Shown here piece after piece: positions 16,613-23,813 of a stretch of 64,000 bases of DNA; the stretch's first letter is position 1; every line of letters begins with the position of its first letter. The stretch is from contig NZ_JBHULI010000002.1 in the NCBI RefSeq assembly GCF_042684365.1, forward strand, positions 248,001 through 312,000, read 5' to 3'. Made by a program: the position numbers and the translations under genes. This stretch comes from Gracilimonas halophila. Lineage in GTDB: Bacteria; Bacteroidota; Rhodothermia; Balneolales; Balneolaceae. Under the pieces are notes generated by a model that saw nothing but the letters and a program-made list of their open reading frames with translations, ran no database searches and was not told the DNA's origin.

Positions 16613-17065
16613 ATGCTAAAGCTCAAAATCCCTCCCGCTTTTGTATTTTTGATCTGCATTGGTTTGATGTGGGCTTTAGACAACCAAATCACCGATTGGT
16701 TTGTAATAGATCTAGACCAATGGGTACTAAGGATAATATTGGCTTTTGGTGTTCTTTTTGGATTAGGAGGGGTAATTCAGTTTAGGAACAATTCAACAAC
16801 TGTTGATCCACACCATCCAGAGAAAGCCCGTATGCTGGTAACATCCGGAGTATATAAATTCAGCAGAAACCCAATGTATCTTGCCATGTTTCTAATACTT
16901 TTGGGTGGAATGATAAAATTTGGAGAACCGGCGGGTATAATAGTTCTAATCTTTTATGTTTGGTACATAAATAAATTTCAGATCAAGCCAGAAGAAGAAA
17001 TAATGGAGCAGAAGTTTGAGGAAGAGTTTTTAGAATATAAAAAAGCAGTTCGCCGGTGGATTTAA
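16613..17065 (+). CDS. ICMT/PEMT-like integral membrane methyltransferase family protein
   Basis: A 150-aa protein with about four transmembrane helices and the family motifs VTSGVYKFSRNPMYLAMF (SAM-binding RxPMY region) and the closing EEEIMEQKFEEEFLEYKKAV. Such isoprenylcysteine-carboxyl-methyltransferase-like proteins are regularly found beside cation efflux genes, where their substrates are unknown. It is last in the regulator-permease-methyltransferase operon and converges on the P-type ATPase gene, 11 bp away. Confidence 0.87.
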   Translation: MLKLKIPPAFVFLICIGLMWALDNQITDWFVIDLDQWVLRIILAFGVLFGLGGVIQFRNNSTTVDPHHPEKARMLVTSGVYKFSRNPMYLAMFLILLGGMIKFGEPAGIIVLIFYVWYINKFQIKPEEEIMEQKFEEEFLEYKKAVRRWI

Positions 17066-17076
17066 TGCGCAACCTG

Positions 17077-19026
17077 TTAACAGACCTCACAACAGCTTTC
17101 CGGTTTACTGTTGGCTAAAGTATTCGATTTTTCTGTTTCAAAAAAAGAGCGGAATGTGAATGGATCATTCGAAAACTTTCTCTGAACTCTTATTGCATTG
17201 GCAATCGCAATAAGGGCAACACCTACATCAGCAAAAATAGCTTCCCACATGGTTGCCAGGCCAACGGTGGCAAGAGCCATCACCAAGACCTTGATCCCTA
17301 AGGCAAAGCCAATATTCTGCCAAACTACTTTATGGGTAAATTTTGCAATATGAATAGCCTGTGGAATTTTTGAAGGCTGATCAGTTTGAATAACCACATC
17401 CGCGGTTTCGATGGCAGCATCCGAACCGATACCTCCCATCGCAATTCCAACGTCTGCCAAAGTGATCACCGGAGCATCATTCAACCCGTCACCTACAAAT
17501 CCAACTACATGATCTGAATCCAAAGCATCTTTAACTTTTTCATATTTTCCGTCAGGTAGTAATCCGCCAAAAGCTTGATCTATGCCCAGTTTCTTGGCTA
17601 TAGCATCCGTGGTTTCCTGATTATCACCTGAGAGCATGATCAATTTTCTTACCCCTAAATTCCTAAGTTCCTCCAAGGCTTGTTTAGCATCCGCTTTTAT
17701 TCTATCGGAAATTAAAATGGTTCCGATATGAATTCCATCCTTTGCCACATATACGCATGCAGAAGGTTTTTCATTACCGATTTCAGAAACGGAAACTTCG
17801 TTCTCCTCCAATAGTTTTCGATTGCCGACCAGAATTTCCCCTTGCCCGATAGTTCCTTTTAGCCCTCGTCCCGGGATTTCCTGAATATTTCTGGCTTCCG
17901 GTATTTCCTGTCCCTTGGTATTTTGTAGAATGGCTTTTGCAACAGGGTGTGAAGAGTGTTGTTCTAATGAAGCGGCCAGTTTTAATATATTTGAAGTTTC
18001 ATGACCGTTAGCAGGATGAATTTTTTGTACTTCAAAAACACCTTCAGTCATGGTACCGGTTTTATCGAGGAACAAGGTTTTCATTTTTCGAAGTTGATCA
18101 AGATAATCGGAGCCTTTCAGGAGAATTCCATTTTGTGAAGCCGCCCCGATCCCTCCGAAGTATCCCAATGGAATTGAAATCACTAAGCCACACGGACATG
18201 AAACCACGAGGAAGATTAGTGCACGATAAAACCAATCTTCAAATATATACTGTTCCACAAACAGCCATGGAAAGAAGGTAAGTGCTACTGCCAGCCAGAC
18301 CACGATGGGTGTGTACACCTTGGCGAAACGAGTCATAAACCTTTGGGTAGGAGCTTTGCGCTGTGAAGCTTCCTGTACCATATTCAAAATATCAGAAAGG
18401 CGGGAGTCTTCATATCCCTTAGTCACTTTTATCCGCACCGGGACAAGCTCGTTGACAGAGCCGGCCCAGACTTCTTCTCCGGCAATCCGAGTCATAGGCT
18501 TCGACTCTCCGGTTAAAGCCGCAGTATTAAAAGAAGCACGATCTGTAAGCAGTTCTCCATCCAGCGGAACTTTAGACCCGGATTTTACCTGAATGATCTC
18601 TCCGGTTTCTACTTCAGAAGGATGGACTTCTTCTGTCTCCCCGTTTCGTTCAACCCGGGCAACATCTGGTTGCTGGTTTATGAGTGATTCAATGGAATGG
18701 CGGGCTTTTCGTACAGCACTTCCCTGGGCATATTCTCCGATCATATAGAACAACATTACAGCAACACCTTCGGCATATTCTCCAAGAATAAAAGCACCAA
18801 CGGTTGCAATGCCCATTAGCAGGAATTCACTGAAAATGGTTCCTTTTTGGAAAGATTTGAACGCTTTTATCCATACCGGCCCTCCTACAAATAGGTAAGA
18901 GATTAGGTAAAAAAGCAAGAATACATACTCATTTCCCTGAAAAGTGATCCAATGCTGAACGGCCAAAGCCGCAATTAAAAAAACGGCGGACCAAAAGACC
19001 TCGTAATACTTTTTAACGAATTCCAT
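17077..19026 (-). CDS. P1B-type heavy-metal ATPase (Zn/Cd/Pb-type) without N-terminal HMA domain
   Basis: About 649 aa. It has the transmembrane metal motif SCPCGLV, phosphorylation motif DKTGTMTEG, SSHPVAKAI nucleotide-binding motif, hinge VGDGLNDAPVI, and in the last helices a Lys (ALGIKVL) and an Asp (FADVGVAL), the signature of the P1B-2 group that exports Zn(II), Cd(II) or Pb(II). The usual N-terminal HMA domain is absent: the protein starts almost directly with membrane helices. Instead the C terminus ends in a cysteine cluster (SCCEVC), a likely cytoplasmic metal site. The ATG at 19026 (MEFVKKY) is chosen; one nine codons upstream is possible. It is transcribed 92 bp downstream of the second HMA-AraC regulator, a probable operon. 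Confidence 0.93.
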   Translation of the reverse strand: MEFVKKYYEVFWSAVFLIAALAVQHWITFQGNEYVFLLFYLISYLFVGGPVWIKAFKSFQKGTIFSEFLLMGIATVGAFILGEYAEGVAVMLFYMIGEYAQGSAVRKARHSIESLINQQPDVARVERNGETEEVHPSEVETGEIIQVKSGSKVPLDGELLTDRASFNTAALTGESKPMTRIAGEEVWAGSVNELVPVRIKVTKGYEDSRLSDILNMVQEASQRKAPTQRFMTRFAKVYTPIVVWLAVALTFFPWLFVEQYIFEDWFYRALIFLVVSCPCGLVISIPLGYFGGIGAASQNGILLKGSDYLDQLRKMKTLFLDKTGTMTEGVFEVQKIHPANGHETSNILKLAASLEQHSSHPVAKAILQNTKGQEIPEARNIQEIPGRGLKGTIGQGEILVGNRKLLEENEVSVSEIGNEKPSACVYVAKDGIHIGTILISDRIKADAKQALEELRNLGVRKLIMLSGDNQETTDAIAKKLGIDQAFGGLLPDGKYEKVKDALDSDHVVGFVGDGLNDAPVITLADVGIAMGGIGSDAAIETADVVIQTDQPSKIPQAIHIAKFTHKVVWQNIGFALGIKVLVMALATVGLATMWEAIFADVGVALIAIANAIRVQRKFSNDPFTFRSFFETEKSNTLANSKPESCCEVC

Positions 19027-19118
19027 GTAGATGGAGTAGGTTTTAATTTGCAAACCTAAAGTATTAAGAGGGATAAAGAGAGTCTTACACTATTGCGTAA
19101 TTCTTGTGCAGGATTGTG

Positions 19119-19685
19119 TTAGACCTCATCAATGGAAATGCGTCGGTTTTCCTTGATCTCGCTGAAATGGGAAGGAGACAATCCTGTTTCTTTTTTGAAC
19201 TGCCTGGAAAAGTGTTGCTGACTGCTATAACCAAGATCATAGGCAATCTCGCTGAGGCTTCGCTCGCCGTAAACGATTAATTCTTTGGCGCGTTCAATTT
19301 TTTGGAGGATGTAGTAGCGTTCAATGGATTTCCCTTCCACCCCGGAAAATAAACGGCTCAGTTGCTGATAATCTTTATGTAGCTTTTTAGAGAGATAATC
19401 AGAAAGCGGATTCTCAAGTTTTTCACCTGTTCGGGCTAGCTGAATGACAAGCTGTTTAATTTGCTCAACCAAGCGGCTATTTTGGTCATTAATGACATCA
19501 AAACCATGCTGGCGAATAAGTTCGGTAAATTCTTTTTGCTGTTTTAGCCCAATCGGCTTTTTGAGAGTGACTTCACCTAAATCAATTTCTTTAACAGGAA
19601 ATCCGGCCTGGTCCAGTTTTTCCCGGAGTACTTCACTACAGTGGCTGCATACCATGTTTTTTATATGGAAATGTTGATGTTTCAT
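19119..19685 (-). CDS. HMA-like/AraC fusion regulator, copy 2
   Basis: 188 aa with the same architecture as the protein at 15233-15805: an HMA-like domain with NMVCSHC (residues 10-16) and EIDLGEVTLKKP, then an AraC domain with LSDYLSKKLHKDYQQLSRLF and LSEIAYDLGYSSQQHFSRQF. The copies differ most in the residues between the two metal cysteines (DR versus SH), which could mean different metal preference. It precedes the P1B ATPase gene on the same strand and probably controls it. Because the ATPase lacks its own HMA domain, the regulator supplies the only HMA fold encoded at this locus; a role beyond transcription would be speculation. Confidence 0.88.
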   Translation of the reverse strand: MKHQHFHIKNMVCSHCSEVLREKLDQAGFPVKEIDLGEVTLKKPIGLKQQKEFTELIRQHGFDVINDQNSRLVEQIKQLVIQLARTGEKLENPLSDYLSKKLHKDYQQLSRLFSGVEGKSIERYYILQKIERAKELIVYGERSLSEIAYDLGYSSQQHFSRQFKKETGLSPSHFSEIKENRRISIDEV

Positions 19686-19756
19686 ACCTCGAAAAGTAGC
19701 AAAGGAAGGAGACCATTCCCAATAACAATCAGAATATAGGTCCGGAATTAATAAAA

Positions 19757-20572
19757 TTAAGGTGCACTGACCAAAACAATATTTTCAGCGACAAATCCTT
19801 TGTCATTCTCGGTGATATCGAACTCAAAGATAAGTTCCCGGCTAGGTAGGTAGGAGGTATCAAAATCATCTTCGAATTGTGAGATGTGTGCAAAAACGGT
19901 TTTGTAAGGAGATTCTTGATCCCTTGAATCAGTGATCCATAAGCAGTCTTCCTTTCGGGTGAGGAACCGGAGAAATCCATAGCCTTCATCCTGAGTGAAG
20001 TCATAACATACACCGCGAACTCGAGACCCATTTTTTCCCCATTCATAGGGAGAGTCGATCGGTAAAAGTCCGGGAATCAGATATCCGGATACAGAAGAGT
20101 CCACACTTCTTTTTAGAGAGGAGGAGACATTATCAAAACCAACCAGTTCAACTCGGCATCCTTTATTTTGGAGAGCATTTACCACACTCACGTAGCTTCC
20201 ACTGCTGCTCAGTAATACTACTTTGTCCAGATGGTCTCCCTGCACCAGCAGGTCAACGGCCATATCCATATCAATGGTAGACTTTGTGATCTTTTCACCT
20301 GTTTCGTAATTGGTATAGGTTTGAACGGGTTTTTCCGTCACTTTATATTCAAAATCACGAAGTACCTCACAAAATCGCTGTGTCTTTTTACGGTACTCAT
20401 GATCTTCCTTTAGTCGATCTGCATCATAACATAAATAGACGTTAAGGCGAGAGGCTATCCCTCCACCTCTGCAGGCAAACATTCGTAAAATATCATATCT
20501 GAGTCCATAGCCGCCATTCATGGTTACGTTAACAGCGTCTACAAAAATTCCTACTCGTTCATTAGTCTTCAT
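19757..20572 (-). CDS. NYN-domain (LabA/DUF88-like) protein with C-terminal cold-shock-like domain
   Basis: 271 aa. Residues 5-170 form a PIN-like NYN domain: VGIFVDAVNV supplies the first Asp and Asn, and STIDMDMAVDLLVQ the next acidic residues. The usual SGDxDF motif reads SSSGSY, so two conserved acids are replaced by Ser. Residues 185-271 look like an OB-fold cold-shock domain (GVCYDFTQDEGYGFLRF, then VFAHISQF, ending GFVAENIVLVSA). NYN proteins are usually RNases, and an added cold-shock domain would bind single-stranded RNA or DNA. The altered motif suggests weak or lost catalysis, or a binding role. It is a single gene upstream of the second regulator, with no clear operon link. Confidence 0.85.
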   Translation of the reverse strand: MKTNERVGIFVDAVNVTMNGGYGLRYDILRMFACRGGGIASRLNVYLCYDADRLKEDHEYRKKTQRFCEVLRDFEYKVTEKPVQTYTNYETGEKITKSTIDMDMAVDLLVQGDHLDKVVLLSSSGSYVSVVNALQNKGCRVELVGFDNVSSSLKRSVDSSVSGYLIPGLLPIDSPYEWGKNGSRVRGVCYDFTQDEGYGFLRFLTRKEDCLWITDSRDQESPYKTVFAHISQFEDDFDTSYLPSRELIFEFDITENDKGFVAENIVLVSAP

Positions 20573-20704
20573 AATAATATCCAGTGCTGGTCTTTATTTA
20601 ATAATATGCTGTGGGGTAAATAACCCACTATCTGATTTAACTCCAAGTACGCCAATAAATTAAGCGAAAAAAAAAGATTAGAATCAACCCTTATTAGAAA
20701 GGGG

Positions 20705-22168
20705 CTATTTAAAGCGTAGAACAGTTCGATAGGTGACCAGTCCGGTTACTGTCAATCCAGAAAATAATAATAAGAAGGAGGTTAAAAGGTCCGGGAAACC
20801 AAACCCAATGAGGGTTGGCTTTAGGTAGTAAGAGGCTGTTGCGACTAACATTACAGCAAGCCCGGGTACTAACTTATAAGGGACAAGGAATGCATTTCTC
20901 GAGTAGTAATATATGAGTGCAGCCATCACTGTATAACTTGACAAGGTAGCAATAGCTGAACCCATCATTCCAAGAAACGGGATCATGATGAAGTTGGCTA
21001 CAATGGTTATGCCGGCGCCTATCAAGGTGATCTGAGGAAGGCGTTTGGTGGTTTCACTGATAAAAATTCCTGCTGAGAAATTCACATACCATCCCTGAAA
21101 CCAATACGCCAGCAATAAAACGGGAACAATGCCAAGTCCACTCCAGAACTTCTCATCAACTAAATAGAAATCAAGAAAGGGGACTTTGATCGAAACGATC
21201 TGCTCTGCAAAAAGGGCCACGGAAAGAAAGATGGCGGCCGCTGCAAAATTGAACAGCGAGAAAGTTTGTGAAAAAGTTCTTGGTGCAGACTCCTCATCCG
21301 ATTGCCGCATAAAAAATGGCTGCCAGGCCATGCGAAACATTTGCACCAATAGCAGCATAAATACAGCCAACTTGTAACAGGCACTGTAAATTCCTACGAT
21401 ATCATCAGCTGAATAATCAGAACCATAGAGAGCTTCAACAGTTTCAGGTTCCATGGATTTAAGAAAAAACCTATCTATCAACTCGTTGATGACATGTCCT
21501 AGTCCGGCTGGCACAAAAGGCAGCCCAAAGATGAGGGCTTTAGTGAGCAGTGCCCGATTCCATTCTCCCATAAACATTGGGATGGTGACGATCCAGGTTG
21601 CAAGTGCGGTAAGTAATGAAGCGGCCAGATTGCTGATAAATACGGCCTCGATGCCATAATCAAGCCAAAGAATGAGATAGAAATTGAGTCCCAAATTAAT
21701 AAGAACGTTTCCGGTTTTAATAACAGCAAAAGAGATCGATTTCCGGACCAGCCTCAGCTCAGCAAAAGGAACAATAGCCAAGGTGTCGAAAAATAGAATT
21801 CCGAGCATCATCCACAATATGGGATCTCCAGTCTCAAGACCGATCATAGGGGAGATCAAGGGTTGTCCCAACCAAACTGCAATAACAAAGAGCGCAGAGC
21901 TTCCCAATAAGAAAAGCTGGAGTGTTTTAAACAGGCTTTTTGCTTCGTCCCGGTCTTTTCCATAACGGATATAAGCGGACTCCATGCCCATGGTAAAAAG
22001 CACGTTAAACAAGGCAATGGCAGCAAAGATCAAACTTATGATCCCATACTGATCCTCATCAAAAACACCGGTATGTAGCGGAACCAGGAGGTACCCTATG
22101 AATCGGGCAAGCACACTGCTAATGCCGTAGATAAGGGTGTCCGAAAAAAGTTCTTTGAGCTTGGTCAA
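20705..22168 (-). CDS. Wzx-like oligosaccharide flippase (MOP superfamily)
   Basis: 487 aa with about fourteen predicted membrane helices; it opens LFSDTLIYGISSVLARFIGY, typical of polysaccharide biosynthesis/MurJ-MATE-like proteins, and has YGIISLIFAAIALFNVLF as the second helix. Such proteins flip lipid-linked sugars or lipids across the inner membrane. No glycosyltransferase genes are nearby, so its substrate cannot be inferred. It lies 31 bp downstream of aroQ on the same strand and may be read through from that unit. Confidence 0.88.
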   Translation of the reverse strand: MTKLKELFSDTLIYGISSVLARFIGYLLVPLHTGVFDEDQYGIISLIFAAIALFNVLFTMGMESAYIRYGKDRDEAKSLFKTLQLFLLGSSALFVIAVWLGQPLISPMIGLETGDPILWMMLGILFFDTLAIVPFAELRLVRKSISFAVIKTGNVLINLGLNFYLILWLDYGIEAVFISNLAASLLTALATWIVTIPMFMGEWNRALLTKALIFGLPFVPAGLGHVINELIDRFFLKSMEPETVEALYGSDYSADDIVGIYSACYKLAVFMLLLVQMFRMAWQPFFMRQSDEESAPRTFSQTFSLFNFAAAAIFLSVALFAEQIVSIKVPFLDFYLVDEKFWSGLGIVPVLLLAYWFQGWYVNFSAGIFISETTKRLPQITLIGAGITIVANFIMIPFLGMMGSAIATLSSYTVMAALIYYYSRNAFLVPYKLVPGLAVMLVATASYYLKPTLIGFGFPDLLTSFLLLFSGLTVTGLVTYRTVLRFK

Positions 22169-22199
22169 TGTTAATTAGGTGTGTTTAAAGAAGCAGTGG

Positions 22200-22634
22200 T
22201 CAGTGATCAGCTGAGAGCTTTTCGATAGCTTGAATTGCCAAAACATAACTGTATTTTCCCAAGCCGGTGATGATGCCATTCATCACGCTTCCTGTGATCG
22301 ACTTTTCCCTGAATGCTTCTCTGCCATGAATGTTAGAGATGTGGACTTCAACTTTCGGAATCTCCAAAGGTTCCAGGGCATCGCGAAGGGCTACGGAAGT
22401 ATGGGAATATCCGCCGGGATTGATCACAAGAGCTTCGGTGCCATCGGATAAGGCAGCTTGGATTTTATTGATCAACTCTCCTTCAACATTGCTTTGATAA
22501 AATTCGAGGGTTTGACCGGGAAACTCAGTTTTTAAATAATCTTCCAGCTCAGCAAGGCTTCCGGTTCCATACACGCCGGGGTTTCTTTTACCCAGTAAAT
22601 TTAGGTTAGGTCCGTTAATGATCAGTATGTTCAT
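22200..22634 (-). CDS. aroQ: Type II 3-dehydroquinate dehydratase
   Basis: 144 aa, the usual size of the dodecameric type II enzyme, which removes water from 3-dehydroquinate in the shikimate pathway. Visible motifs are NGPNLNLLGKRNPGVYG (catalytic Arg and Tyr), INPGGYSHTSVALRDAL and VHISNIHGREAFREKS (catalytic His region). It overlaps the HIT-protein gene upstream by 4 bp (ATGA), so the two are translationally coupled. Chorismate synthase (aroC) is encoded 15 kb away. Confidence 0.96.
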   Translation of the reverse strand: MNILIINGPNLNLLGKRNPGVYGTGSLAELEDYLKTEFPGQTLEFYQSNVEGELINKIQAALSDGTEALVINPGGYSHTSVALRDALEPLEIPKVEVHISNIHGREAFREKSITGSVMNGIITGLGKYSYVLAIQAIEKLSADH

Positions 22635-23029
22635 AATTCAACTTTTTGTCGGATCTGTTGAGCAAGTTTCCTCATCCCGTCTTCAGTAACTTCTACTTTT
22701 TTCCCAAGGCTGAATGCTTGTGTTTCTTTATAGATCGGAATGAGGTGAATATGTGCATGTGGCACTTCCATGCCTTCAACAATAACGCCGGTGCGAATAG
22801 GTTTTAACGATCTATCTATAGCCCGGGCAACTTTCTGGGAAAACTTGGTAAGCTCGCCTATTTCATTTGGTTTTAGATCAAAAAAGTAATCGACTTCTCT
22901 TTTGGGAATACACAAGGTATGTCCCTTCGCCGCAGGATTGATATCTAGAAAGGCGTAATGCTTTTCATCTTCGGCGATCTTATAGCTAGGGATCTCACCA
23001 CTTATGATCTTGGTAAAAATGCTCGACAT
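22631..23029 (-). CDS. HIT-family nucleotide hydrolase/transferase
   Basis: 132 aa with the histidine triad HAHIHLIP near residue 95, the N-terminal IFTKIISGEIPSYKI and the HINT-type AFLDINPAAKGHTLCIP. The family hydrolyses purine nucleoside phosphoramidates and related compounds. It is cytoplasmic. Its stop overlaps the start of aroQ by 4 bp. Confidence 0.94.
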   Translation of the reverse strand: MSSIFTKIISGEIPSYKIAEDEKHYAFLDINPAAKGHTLCIPKREVDYFFDLKPNEIGELTKFSQKVARAIDRSLKPIRTGVIVEGMEVPHAHIHLIPIYKETQAFSLGKKVEVTEDGMRKLAQQIRQKVEL

Positions 23030-23088
23030 AATTCTGATTGAAAGATGTTAATTTGAGTGAAGATACCATCCAAAAAAGAGAAATCCTT

Positions 23089-23592
23089 ATGAACTCTGCA
23101 AGGCTCATGATTCTGAGCATCTTTATTCTATTTGGGTTGATGATGATACCTGCAAGAGCGCAATCTACAGCAGACCAGATAGGCCCGGTTACTGCTGAGG
23201 AGATTATAGACCATGACCGGATCTTTCGTATTTATGTGGATAGATATGATCCGGAGGAAGAAGCCATCGAATATTTAAGCTCTCAGGAAGACTCGCTTTC
23301 GCTCTATATTTTCTTTGGAAATTGGTGCCGGGAATCAAAAAAATACATTCCCGGACTTATGAAAACACTGAAAATGGTTGATAGTGATTTAATTGAGGCG
23401 ACTTATATTGGGGTAGATGATCAAAAAAATTATCCGGAATCATTTTTAAATAAGTTTGATATCGAATATATTCCCACCGTTGTGGTTTTAAAAGACGGTT
23501 TTGAAATAGGACGTATTGAAGAAAAGCCACAAGGATCAATTGAGTTCGACTTGATTCAAATAGTGAAAAGGCATCAGGGAAAAAGTGACTAA
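23089..23592 (+). CDS. Secreted thioredoxin-like protein with a single active-site cysteine
   Basis: About 167 aa with a signal peptide (MNSARLMILSIFILFGLMMI, then PARAQ). The thioredoxin fold is centred on LYIFFGNWCRESKKYIPGL, where the second Cys of WCxxC is Ser, and YIPTVVVLKDG holds the cis-Pro. It therefore cannot act as a dithiol oxidoreductase; WCxDS/WCxES proteins of this type are common in Bacteroidota and poorly characterised. The ATG at 23089 begins the signal peptide and is preferred over an ATG 17 codons upstream. It is divergent from the HIT gene and followed by tRNA-Lys. Confidence 0.85.
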   Translation: MNSARLMILSIFILFGLMMIPARAQSTADQIGPVTAEEIIDHDRIFRIYVDRYDPEEEAIEYLSSQEDSLSLYIFFGNWCRESKKYIPGLMKTLKMVDSDLIEATYIGVDDQKNYPESFLNKFDIEYIPTVVVLKDGFEIGRIEEKPQGSIEFDLIQIVKRHQGKSD

Positions 23593-23608
23593 AAAAGTGA
23601 TTTTTCCC

Positions 23609-23640
23609 TTGTACTATAATTGATAAATGCCTTATCTTTG
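23609..23640 (+). promoter_or_regulatory. Bacteroidota-type promoter of tRNA-Lys
   Basis: TTG (23609-23611) and TATCTTTG (23633-23640) are separated by 21 nt, matching the TTTG-N(17-23)-TAnnTTTG consensus. The tRNA starts 13 nt downstream. This placement supports the phylum-level assignment. Confidence 0.7.
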
Positions 23641-23652
23641 GAATCTATTTGA

Positions 23653-23725
23653 GAATCGGTAGCTCAGTTGGTAGAGCAACGGCCTTTTAAGCCGTGGGTC
23701 GAGGGTTCGAGCCCCTCCCGATTCA
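23653..23725 (+). tRNA. tRNA-Lys (anticodon TTT)
   Basis: Acceptor stem GAATCGG pairs with CCGATTC. The D arm is AGCTCAGTTGGTAGAGC. The anticodon stem ACGGC/GCCGT encloses loop CTTTTAA with anticodon TTT. The T arm is GAGGGTTCGAGCCCCTC. The discriminator is A at 23725; the CCA tail is not encoded. Confidence 0.97.
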
Positions 23726-23763
23726 CACTTTTTTAAGAAATTTTTAGAATCTCTCTTGACCAG

Positions 23764-23796
23764 CCCCAGACGATTGACCTCGGATGGGGTTTTTTT
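23764..23796 (+). terminator. Probable terminator after tRNA-Lys
   Basis: A short CCCCA/TGGGG stem with an imperfect middle is followed by seven T, 38 nt after the tRNA. The stem is weak but the T-tract is strong. Confidence 0.5.
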
Positions 23797-23813
23797 ATGG
23801 GAATTATATTTGA

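Noticed and set aside
1..20000. Recently acquired mobile metal-resistance island
   Set aside because: No transposase, integrase, tRNA boundary or direct repeats were seen, and base composition does not change sharply by eye, so transfer cannot be supported.
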